Source: an uncultured Oscillospiraceae bacterium | GTDB taxonomy: Bacteria; Bacillota; Clostridia; Oscillospirales; Oscillospiraceae | NCBI GenBank assembly: GCA_934668285.1 | Contig: CAKUNB010000078.1 | Coordinates: 1-7,377, forward strand | Reading direction: 5' to 3' | Length of the DNA: 7,377 nt | Translations under genes and position numbers: made by a program | The notes under the pieces: generated by a model | Seen by the model: the letters and a program-made list of their open reading frames with translations, nothing else | Databases searched by the model: none | Told to the model about the DNA's origin: nothing | In this document: in pieces, positions 1 through 4,856 of the stretch | Layout of the letters: each line of letters starts with the position of its first letter | How positions within the stretch are numbered: position 1 is the first letter of the stretch

Positions 1-13
1 CGCCGTCTCATGC

Positions 14-70
14 AGAATCTGACGCGCCTTTGGCGCTATAAAAAGCTTTTCAAGCTTTTTAACAGATTCT
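14..70. repeat. Nested inverted repeat, potential three-way junction
   Basis: AGAATCTG (14-21) and CAGATTCT (63-70) are perfect reverse complements. They enclose two further perfect hairpins: GCGCC-TTT-GGCGC (24-36) and AAAAAGCTT-TTC-AAGCTTTTT (40-60). Written as RNA or cruciform DNA, this is a compact three-way junction with almost no unpaired bases. The same bases are open as the end of a reading frame stopping at 70-72, so it could instead be the tail of an upstream gene, or a terminator for one, although no clean U-run follows the outer stem. The structure is seen directly; its role is unknown. Confidence 0.5.
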
Positions 71-125
71 AGTATGACCCCAAACGCGGGCTTGGTTTTT
101 TCCGAAAATCTGCTATAATGACCCC
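69..125 (+). repeat. 13-bp direct repeat pair, CTAnnATGACCCC
   Basis: CTAGTATGACCCC (69-81) and CTATAATGACCCC (113-125) match at 11 of 13 positions and start 44 bp apart, about four helical turns. The downstream copy contains the -10 hexamer of the proposed larE promoter. The upstream copy contains TAGTAT, a weaker -10-like hexamer with TTTTCA 17 bp before it. They could be two tandem promoters or a pair of sites for one regulator. The repeat is visible; either function is inference. Confidence 0.4.
92..119 (+). promoter_or_regulatory. Sigma-70/A-type promoter for the lar genes
   Basis: A perfect -10 TATAAT lies at 114-119 and is preceded by TGC, giving the extended -10 form TGnTATAAT. A partial -35, TTGGTT (92-97), sits 16 bp upstream. 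Transcription would start near 126, leaving a leader of about 325 nt before larE. I see no better promoter closer to the gene: TTGACA at 339-344 lacks a -10 at usable spacing. Confidence 0.6.
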
Positions 126-147
126 GACGGCACGAAGCCGCCACAGT

Positions 148-163
148 AAATGCAGAAGCATTT
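148..163 (+). repeat. Hairpin repeat copy 1 (AAATGC-AGAA-GCATTT)
   Basis: A 6-bp stem with an AGAA loop. The 16-nt sequence recurs at 350-365 with a single loop change (AGAT). The two copies lie on either side of the palindromic element in the leader. Confidence 0.5.
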
Positions 164-185
164 GAACGCGTCAAAGGCTACCCCG

Positions 186-329
186 TTTGTCATTGCGATG
201 TCGTAGCCGTTGGCGGCTCTGCCGCCTTACGGATGCGGGCACTCCGCTTGCCGGTCGGAGCGCAGCGACGTGGCAATCTCGTGCAGGCACTTTCAAAACC
301 GCCTACGGTTGCGACAGTACAATGACAAA
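186..329. mobile_element. MITE-like palindromic intergenic repeat
   Basis: The 144-bp unit begins TTTGTCATTG (186-195) and ends with its exact reverse complement CAATGACAAA (320-329). Extended inward, the first and last 31 bases are inverted repeats matching at 25 of 31 positions. Inside are further palindromes: GGCGGC-TCT-GCCGCC (212-226) and CTCCG/CGGAG (242-260). The terminal TGTCATTG and internal GACGTGGCAATCTC resemble dispersed intergenic repeats I recall from Clostridia. There is no transposase and no clear target duplication, so any movement would depend on an enzyme elsewhere. Inserted within the leader, it would form a long RNA hairpin. Confidence 0.6.
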
Positions 330-340
330 AAATGCCTTTT

Positions 341-378
341 GACAGTCTGAAATGCAGATGCATTTTTTGCAGACTATC
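341..378 (+). promoter_or_regulatory. Extended leader stem-loop including hairpin repeat copy 2
   Basis: AGTCTG (344-349) pairs with CAGACT (370-375), extendable through one mismatch to GA/TC at the base. Inside it is AAATGC-AGAT-GCATTT (350-365), nearly identical to 148-163. The 3' arm contains CAGAC (370-374), which could instead pair with GTCTG at 424-428 within the downstream terminator. That makes it a candidate for switching between alternative folds; the alternative is short and unproven. Confidence 0.45.
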
Positions 379-397
379 CAATTTCAACGATGCTATG

Positions 398-439
398 AAA
401 GCACACAAATCCCCGCGCAGGGGGTCTGTGTGCTTTTTT
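398..439 (+). terminator. Intrinsic terminator acting as attenuator upstream of larE
   Basis: AAAGCACACA (398-407) pairs perfectly with TGTGTGCTTT (427-436). The stem continues inside with CCCC (411-414) against GGGG (420-423). The 3' arm merges into a run of six T (434-439). The larE ribosome site starts at 442 and its ATG at 453, so no separate promoter fits between terminator and gene. Transcripts reaching larE must therefore read through it, which implies conditional termination. The hairpin and T-run are directly visible; the control signal is not. Confidence 0.8.
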
Positions 440-452
440 GTGAGGTGCTTTG

Positions 453-1199
453 ATGACAATTCCCGAATTTTTCGCCCGTTATCCCGAGGTCGCTGTCGCC
501 TTTTCCGGCGGTACCGACTCGGCCTATCTGCTCCGGTGCGCCAAGCAGCACGCGCGGCGGGTGTGCGCGTACTATGTCAAGTCGGAATTCCAGCCGCGCT
601 TTGAGCTGGAGGACGCAAAGACGCTGGCCGCCGCGCTGGACGTCGAGCTGCGCATCCTTCCGCTGTCCGTTTTGCAGACGCCGGAGGTGTGCGCCAACCC
701 GAGCGACCGCTGCTACTACTGCAAGCGGACAATCTTTGCCGAGATTTCATGTGCGGCCGCAGCGGACGGCTTTTCCGTCCTGCTCGACGGCACGAACGCC
801 TCCGACGATGCCGCCGACCGGCCCGGTATGCGCGCGCTGCGCGAGTTGCAGGTGCTCTCGCCCCTGCGCCTGTGCGGGCTGACCAAGGCCGAGATTCGCG
901 CGCGCTCGCAGGATTGCGGCCTGTTTACATGGGACAAGCCCGCCTATGCCTGCCTCGCCACGCGCATCGCCGCCGGAGAGCACATCACCGCCGAAAAGCT
1001 TGCTTCGACAGAGGCGGCGGAGGATTTTCTGCGCGCGCTCGGCTTTACGGACTTCCGCGTCCGCCAGAAGGACGGGCAGGCCAGAATTCAGCTCCCGCAG
1101 GCGCAGTGGCCGCTGCTCGTGCAGCATCGGGAAGCGATTTTGGCAGAACTGAAGCAATATTACAACGCGGTCACGCTGGATTTGGAGGTGCGAGGATGA
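453..1199 (+). CDS. larE: LarE, ATP-dependent sulfur transferase for NPN cofactor synthesis
   Basis: Cytoplasmic 248-residue PP-loop enzyme. It adenylates the carboxylates of pyridinium-3,5-biscarboxylic acid mononucleotide and replaces them with sulfur, the middle step of nickel-pincer nucleotide synthesis. The PP-loop SGGTDS is at residues 18-23. A DGTNASDDAADRPG stretch (112-125) and the ACLATR segment (166-171) are typical of the family. C167 in that segment corresponds, by my recollection, to the sacrificial Cys176 of L. plantarum LarE. Here C87 and C90 (RCYYCK) are also present, giving the three-cysteine pattern associated with LarE forms that bind a [4Fe-4S] cluster. I chose ATG 453, since GAGGTG (442-447) is 5 nt upstream; TTG at 450 is in frame but too close. 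The stop overlaps larB as ATGA. ExsB-like or asparagine-synthase-like relatives are the only real alternatives, and the larBC context argues against them. Confidence 0.93.
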   Translation: MTIPEFFARYPEVAVAFSGGTDSAYLLRCAKQHARRVCAYYVKSEFQPRFELEDAKTLAAALDVELRILPLSVLQTPEVCANPSDRCYYCKRTIFAEISCAAAADGFSVLLDGTNASDDAADRPGMRALRELQVLSPLRLCGLTKAEIRARSQDCGLFTWDKPAYACLATRIAAGEHITAEKLASTEAAEDFLRALGFTDFRVRQKDGQARIQLPQAQWPLLVQHREAILAELKQYYNAVTLDLEVRG

Positions 1200-1957
1200 G
1201 CATTGACGTAAAAGTGCTGCTCTCCGCCGTCCGCGACGGAAGCGTTTCCGTCGACGAGGCGCTGCTGCAGTTGAAGAAGAAGCCCTTTGAAGACCTCGGC
1301 TACGCCAAGGTAGACCTGCACCGCCAGCTGCGGCAGGGCGCAGCGGAGGTCATCTACGGCGCAGGAAAAACGCCGGAGCAGATTTGCGGAATCCTCGATG
1401 CAATGCTTGAAAACGGTCAGGAAACCATCCTGATCACCCGCCTTTCCCCACAGGCGGCGGAGCAGATCGTCGCGACCCACGCCATTTCCTATGATGCACA
1501 GGCGCATTGCGCCGTATTCGGCCCGCTGCCGGAGCCGGACGGTCTCGGGAAGATCGTGATTGCAACCGGCGGCACCAGCGACCTGCCGGTCGCGCAGGAG
1601 GCGGCGCTGACCGCCGAGGTGCTCGGCAACGAGGTCGTCCGCCTCTACGATATCGGCGTGGCGGGCCTGCACCGCACGCTTGCCCACCTCGATGAGCTGA
1701 TGAATGCGAGTGTGCTCGTCGCGATTGCCGGAATGGAGGGGGCGCTTGCCAGCGTGCTCGGCGGTCTGGTCGACTGCCCGGTCATTGCGGTGCCGACCAG
1801 CGTCGGCTACGGCGCGTCCTTCGGCGGCCTGTCCGCGCTGCTGTCCATGCTCAACTCTTGCGCCAGCGGCGTGTCGGTCGTGAATATTGACAACGGCTTC
1901 GGCGCGGGCTTCCTCGCCAGCCGGATCAACCATATGGGACGGAGGGAAAACACATGA
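1196..1957 (+). CDS. larB: LarB, nicotinic acid adenine dinucleotide carboxylase/hydrolase
   Basis: Cytoplasmic 253-residue protein for the first step of NPN synthesis. It carboxylates C5 of the pyridinium ring of NaAD and cleaves the phosphoanhydride, giving pyridinium-3,5-biscarboxylic acid mononucleotide and AMP. The N-terminal part carries the family segment EVIYGAGKTPEQ (51-62). Residues from about 118 form a PurE/AIR-carboxylase-like domain with ATGGTSDLPVAQEA (124-137) and AIAGMEGAL (177-185). SCASG followed by NIDNGFGAG (230-238) is the active-site end; C222 matches the cysteine proposed to attack the pyridinium ring in L. plantarum LarB (Cys221 there, from memory). Length is normal. 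ATG 1196 overlaps the larE stop and has GGAGGT (1184-1189) 6 nt upstream. The frame stays open upstream through larE, but that is an out-of-frame shadow. The stop overlaps larC as ATGA, so translation is probably coupled. Confidence 0.94.
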   Translation: MSIDVKVLLSAVRDGSVSVDEALLQLKKKPFEDLGYAKVDLHRQLRQGAAEVIYGAGKTPEQICGILDAMLENGQETILITRLSPQAAEQIVATHAISYDAQAHCAVFGPLPEPDGLGKIVIATGGTSDLPVAQEAALTAEVLGNEVVRLYDIGVAGLHRTLAHLDELMNASVLVAIAGMEGALASVLGGLVDCPVIAVPTSVGYGASFGGLSALLSMLNSCASGVSVVNIDNGFGAGFLASRINHMGRRENT

Positions 1958-3135
1958 AAACCCTGTTTTTGGATTGCTCCATGGGCGCGGCAGGCGATAT
2001 GCTGACCGCCGCGCTGCTTGAGCTTCTGGACGACCGCGACGGCTTTGTGCGCGAGCTGAACGCCCTCGGCCTGACCGGCGTGGAGTTTCTGCCCGAGCGC
2101 AGCGAAAAATGCAGCATCATCGGAACGCACATGTCGGTAAAGGTGCACGGCGCGGAGGAAACCGCGCACTGCGACGACCATCATCACGAAGGCTTGCACG
2201 ATATTACCGCGCTCGTCAGCGGCATCGCGCTTCCGCAGAAGGTGCGCGAGGATGTGCTGGCCGTCTACCGGCTGCTGGCCGAGGCGGAGAGCGCCGTCCA
2301 TGGCCGCCCCGTTTCCGAAATCCATTTTCACGAGGTCGGGACGCTGGACGCGATTGCCGATATCACGGCGGTCTGCCTCCTGCTGCACCGGCTGGCGTTC
2401 GACGAGATCGTGGTCTCTCCCGTCCACGTCGGCAGCGGGCAGGTGCGCTGCGCCCACGGCATCCTCCCGGTGCCCGCGCCCGCGACGGCCTACCTCCTGC
2501 GAAACGTGCCGATTTACGGCGGCGAAATCCGCGGCGAACTGTGCACGCCGACCGGCGCGGCGCTGCTGCGGCATTTTGCGTCGCGCTTTGGCATCCTGCC
2601 GCCGATGCGCATTGCGGCAATCGGCTACGGCATGGGCAAAAAGGATTTTCCTGCCGCAAACTGCGTCCGCGCCCTGCTCGGCGAGACGGACGAGGCCGCC
2701 GAGGAGATTTTCGAGCTGCAATGCAACCTCGACGATATGACAGGCGAGGCGATCGGCTTTGCCATGGAGCGCCTGCTCACCGTAGGCGCGGCGGACGTCT
2801 GGACGCAGCCGATCGGGATGAAAAAATCCCGCCCCGCCGTGCTGCTTAGCGTGCTGTGCCGCGAAAGCGAACGCGATGCCGTGCTGCGCGCGATGTTCGC
2901 GCACACCGCGACCCTCGGCATCCGCGAACAGAAGCTGCGCCGCTATACCCTGCGGCGGCACACGGAGACTCTCGAAACGCCCCTCGGCCCCGTCCGCTGC
3001 AAAATTTCCGAGGGCTACGGCACGGTGCGAAAAAAGCTCGAATACGACGACCTTGCCTGCATCGCGCGGGAGCACGATCTCCCGCTCGAAGCAGTACGTC
3101 ACATGCCGGAAAACGAAAAAAATTCAGATAATTAA
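1954..3135 (+). CDS. larC: LarC, CTP-dependent nickel insertase for NPN cofactor
   Basis: A 393-residue LarC/DUF111 protein that inserts Ni(II) into pyridinium-3,5-bisthiocarboxylic acid mononucleotide, consuming CTP, to complete the nickel-pincer nucleotide. The N-terminal LarC1 part shows DCSMGAAGDM (7-16), a histidine-rich loop HCDDHHHEGLH (72-82), IHFHEVGTLDAIADI (123-137) and CTPTGAALL (197-205). The C-terminal LarC2 part begins near CNLDDMTGE (257-265) and has IGMKKSRPAVLL (287-298), the region expected to bind CTP and metal. In L. plantarum the two parts are joined by a programmed frameshift; here they are one uninterrupted frame. GGAGGG (1941-1946) lies 7 nt before ATG 1954. The His-rich loop may bind nickel, which is inference. 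It is the last gene of the overlapping trio. Confidence 0.95.
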   Translation: MKTLFLDCSMGAAGDMLTAALLELLDDRDGFVRELNALGLTGVEFLPERSEKCSIIGTHMSVKVHGAEETAHCDDHHHEGLHDITALVSGIALPQKVREDVLAVYRLLAEAESAVHGRPVSEIHFHEVGTLDAIADITAVCLLLHRLAFDEIVVSPVHVGSGQVRCAHGILPVPAPATAYLLRNVPIYGGEIRGELCTPTGAALLRHFASRFGILPPMRIAAIGYGMGKKDFPAANCVRALLGETDEAAEEIFELQCNLDDMTGEAIGFAMERLLTVGAADVWTQPIGMKKSRPAVLLSVLCRESERDAVLRAMFAHTATLGIREQKLRRYTLRRHTETLETPLGPVRCKISEGYGTVRKKLEYDDLACIAREHDLPLEAVRHMPENEKNSDN

Positions 3136-3136
3136 C

Positions 3137-3162
3137 CCCCTGGGGGGCTTCCGCCGCAGGGG
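3137..3162 (+). terminator. GC-rich hairpin after larC, possibly a weak terminator
   Basis: CCCCTG (3137-3142) pairs with CAGGGG (3157-3162), and GGC/GCC around a TTCC loop (3146-3155) extends it. No T-run follows (the next bases are CAGATTTGATAT), so it is not a canonical intrinsic terminator. It may lower or protect readthrough between the lar genes and the transporter. Confidence 0.35.
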
Positions 3163-3167
3163 CAGAT

Positions 3168-3195
3168 TTGATATAGTTAGCACATCGGTTAATAC
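3168..3195 (+). promoter_or_regulatory. Weak candidate promoter for the transporter genes
   Basis: TTGATA (3168-3173) is a good -35 match, and TAATAC (3190-3195) is a poor -10 at 16-bp spacing. Together with the hairpin before it and a structured segment after it, an internal start here is possible. Readthrough from larC is equally plausible. Confidence 0.2.
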
Positions 3196-3205
3196 GGCGA
3201 ATTGC

Positions 3206-3263
3206 AGGGACGCAGTGCCCTTTGGGGAAGAAGGCGCTGTGTCCCTCTGCATGCCGAAGCATG
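3206..3263 (+). promoter_or_regulatory. 14-bp stem-loop plus small hairpin ahead of the transporter ATPase
   Basis: The arm 3206-3219 pairs with 3233-3246 over 14 continuous pairs: 12 Watson-Crick and 2 G-U, with a 13-nt loop. It is followed by CATGC-CGAA-GCATG (3250-3263), five bases before the GGAGGT ribosome site (3268-3273). The long uninterrupted helix could be a ribonuclease III or mRNA-stability element, or part of a regulatory RNA. I could not assign it to a known riboswitch. Confidence 0.5.
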
Positions 3264-3279
3264 GTCCGGAGGTCGCTTT

Positions 3280-4194
3280 ATGCTGCAAGAAATTCTGCAA
3301 TATCATAGCGGAACGATTCAGGCTAGCCTTGGCGCATCGGACAGAGCGCTGGTGCAGAATGTCTCCTTTTCCTTAGCGGCGGGAGAGCGCCTTGCGCTGA
3401 TCGGCGAAACCGGCTCTGGAAAGACGATGATCGCGCAGTCGATTCTCGGTGTCCTGCCGGAAAACATCCGTATGACCGGCGGAACGATGACCTTTTGCGG
3501 TGCGCCGCTTCCGTCCGGAAGGAAGCTTCGCGCCCTGCTCGGGGTGGACATCGTCTATATTCCCCAGAACGGCCACGAATTTCTGAATCCCGCGCGCACG
3601 GTTTATCGGCAGCTTGGCGACAGCCTCAAGCGGCTGGGCGTTCCCGCCCGCAGCCGCCGTGCCGCCGCCTGCGAAAAGCTCGCCATGGTTGGCTTTCCCG
3701 CACCGGAGGCGGTTCTGGAAAAGTACCCGTTCCAGCTCTCGGGCGGCATGGCGCAGCGCGTAACGGTTGCGCTGGCGCTTTGCTCAAACGCAAAGCTGCT
3801 GATTGCCGACGAGCCGACAAACGGTCTGGACGTAGCGTCCAAGGAACGCCTGCTGACGCACCTGCGGCAGCTGTTTCCGAACGCGGCGCAGCTGCTGATT
3901 ACGCATGAAATTTCCGCTGCGGCGCTGTGCGACCGCGTGCTAGTGCTATGCGGTGGCAAGCCGCTGGAGACCGGCCCTGCCACCGCAGTGCTGCAAGGCC
4001 CGCGCCATCCCTACACTGCCGCGCTGCTTCATGCGTTGGTGGAAAACGGCATGCAGGAAACGCCGAATCTGCGCGCGCAGGCGGGCGCTTGCCCGTTTTA
4101 CGGCCGCTGCCCCGAGGCGCAGAGCCGCTGCCGCTGCGACGCACTTCCCCATTGCGCAGAGGGCGAAAGAGAATGGTGGTGCTGTGCGGAATGA
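3280..4194 (+). CDS. Nickel/peptide-type ABC transporter ATP-binding protein (NikD/DppD-like)
   Basis: A 304-residue cytoplasmic ATPase of the Opp/Dpp/Nik importer family, powering uptake through the membrane permeases. Walker A is GETGSGKT (42-49), the Q-loop glutamine is Q96 in YIPQNG, the signature is LSGGMAQR (153-160), Walker B is LLIADEP (173-179), and the switch histidine is H209 in LLITHE. The C-terminal extension has GPRHPYTAALLHAL (240-253), the oligopeptide-transporter tail, and then a cysteine-rich end (C271, C277, C284, C286, C292, C301, C302). Its CPFYGRC part is the pattern that DppD/OppD proteins use, and that I recall binding an iron-sulfur cluster in mycobacterial DppD. GGAGGT (3268-3273) is 6 nt before ATG 3280; longer upstream starts would run through the structured leader. 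The stop overlaps the next gene as ATGA. Nickel specificity is inferred from the lar neighbours; peptide or another metal chelate remains possible. Confidence 0.87.
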   Translation: MLQEILQYHSGTIQASLGASDRALVQNVSFSLAAGERLALIGETGSGKTMIAQSILGVLPENIRMTGGTMTFCGAPLPSGRKLRALLGVDIVYIPQNGHEFLNPARTVYRQLGDSLKRLGVPARSRRAAACEKLAMVGFPAPEAVLEKYPFQLSGGMAQRVTVALALCSNAKLLIADEPTNGLDVASKERLLTHLRQLFPNAAQLLITHEISAAALCDRVLVLCGGKPLETGPATAVLQGPRHPYTAALLHALVENGMQETPNLRAQAGACPFYGRCPEAQSRCRCDALPHCAEGEREWWCCAE

Positions 4195-4856
4195 TTTCAA
4201 TCCAATCCCTTCGCAAGGCATTTGACGGCAAAGCGGTGCTTTCGGATGTCTCGTTTGACATTCCGGACGGCAGCTTCTGTGGCCTTTGCGGCAAGAGCGG
4301 CATCGGCAAATCGACCCTTGCCAAGCTCCTGTGCGGAACGCTGACGCCGGACGGCGGCAACGTTTTCCTCGACGGAGCGCCGCTGTTTTCCGAGAAGCTG
4401 CGCTATAACAGACCGCTCGGGCTGCAAATCCAGATGGTCTATCAGCAGCCCTACGCAACGCTTGACCCGCGCCAGAAGCTTCGCGACGGCTTTTCTGAGC
4501 TGATCCGCTACCACCGCTTCGCGCCGAAGGGCGGCGAGGCGGCGTTGATCGCCTCCTACATGGAGCGCGTAGGCCTCAATCCGGAGATTTTGGGGCATCT
4601 GCCGCACCAGATTTCCGGCGGCGAGGCGCAGCGCATCGCTATCGCCCGCAGCCTGCTGTTCCGGCCGCGGCTGCTGATCCTTGACGAGGCGACCTCGATG
4701 CTGGATGTTTCCACACAGGCCAATGTCCTCGGCATGGTTCGCAGGCAGCTGCGCGAGACCGGCGGCAGCCTGCTGTTTATCAGTCATGATGAGGCTCTGG
4801 TGCGCCTGCTGTGCAATCAGATTTATACTTTGGAAGAAAGAGAGTATACACCATAA
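4191..4856 (+). CDS. Nickel/peptide-type ABC transporter ATP-binding protein (NikE/DppF-like), short form
   Basis: A 221-residue ATPase, the second nucleotide-binding subunit of the importer, expected to pair with the preceding one. Walker A is GKSGIGKS (34-41), Q85 is in the Q-loop of VYQQPYATLDP, the signature is ISGGEAQR (141-148), Walker B is LLILDEA (161-167) and the switch histidine is H199 in FISHDE. It ends soon after the H-loop, without the HPY tail and cysteine-rich end that its partner has, so it is shorter than typical DppF/NikE proteins of about 260-330 residues. I see no sign of a frameshift: the stop TAA overlaps the next start as TAATG. ATG 4191 overlaps the preceding stop. 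An in-frame ATG at 4173 would add six residues and cannot be excluded; neither has a strong ribosome site, which fits translational coupling. Confidence 0.86.
   Translation: MISIQSLRKAFDGKAVLSDVSFDIPDGSFCGLCGKSGIGKSTLAKLLCGTLTPDGGNVFLDGAPLFSEKLRYNRPLGLQIQMVYQQPYATLDPRQKLRDGFSELIRYHRFAPKGGEAALIASYMERVGLNPEILGHLPHQISGGEAQRIAIARSLLFRPRLLILDEATSMLDVSTQANVLGMVRRQLRETGGSLLFISHDEALVRLLCNQIYTLEEREYTP

Larger units (their letters stand above)
126..452 (+). promoter_or_regulatory. Long structured 5' leader of larE-larB-larC
   Basis: This stretch of roughly 325 nt has no credible gene. In order it holds small hairpins (CGGC/GCCG at 128-140; AAATGC/GCATTT at 148-163), a 144-bp palindromic repeat element, an extended stem-loop (341-378), an intrinsic terminator (398-439) and the larE ribosome site GAGGTG (442-447). 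A long leader with a terminator abutting the ribosome site is the usual architecture of transcription attenuation, either riboswitch or protein-controlled. I could not match it to a riboswitch class from memory, including cobalamin, NiCo, T-box and Moco. What it senses is unknown; nickel, NPN or a related metabolite would fit the operon. Confidence 0.55.

Noticed and set aside
1..72. Open frame ending at TAG 70-72 as the C-terminus of an upstream gene
   Set aside because: Only 23 codons are visible, with no recognisable motif, and the bases are explained by nested inverted repeats. Another forward frame and one reverse frame are also open, so coding cannot be supported.
72..99. NikR-type operator starting at GTATGA (72-77)
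   Set aside because: The half-site is present, but the matching TCATAC at the required spacing is not.
150..206. An 18-codon leader peptide starting at ATG 150
   Set aside because: There is no ribosome site, no run of regulatory codons, and it runs into the palindromic repeat element.
339..344. Perfect TTGACA -35 element as a second promoter near larE
   Set aside because: No -10 hexamer occurs 16-18 bp downstream, only a T-rich run inside a hairpin. The terminator would still lie between it and larE.
126..452. Cobalamin, NiCo, T-box or Moco riboswitch in the leader
   Set aside because: I looked for remembered conserved blocks such as the B12 box and the T-box AGGGTGG and found none. A covariance search was not possible, so this is a weak rejection.
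190..459. Reverse-strand open frame over the leader
   Set aside because: It lies across the palindromic repeat and the terminator, with low-complexity content and no ribosome site.
689..1195. An N-terminal extension of LarB through the larE region
   Set aside because: The extension is Arg/Ala-rich, as expected for an out-of-frame reading of GC-rich larE. LarB length and the ribosome site both fit ATG 1196.
1160..3102. Two long reverse-strand open frames (1160-1933 and 1807-3102)
   Set aside because: They are antisense shadows of larB and larC; the forward products have full family motifs and ribosome sites.
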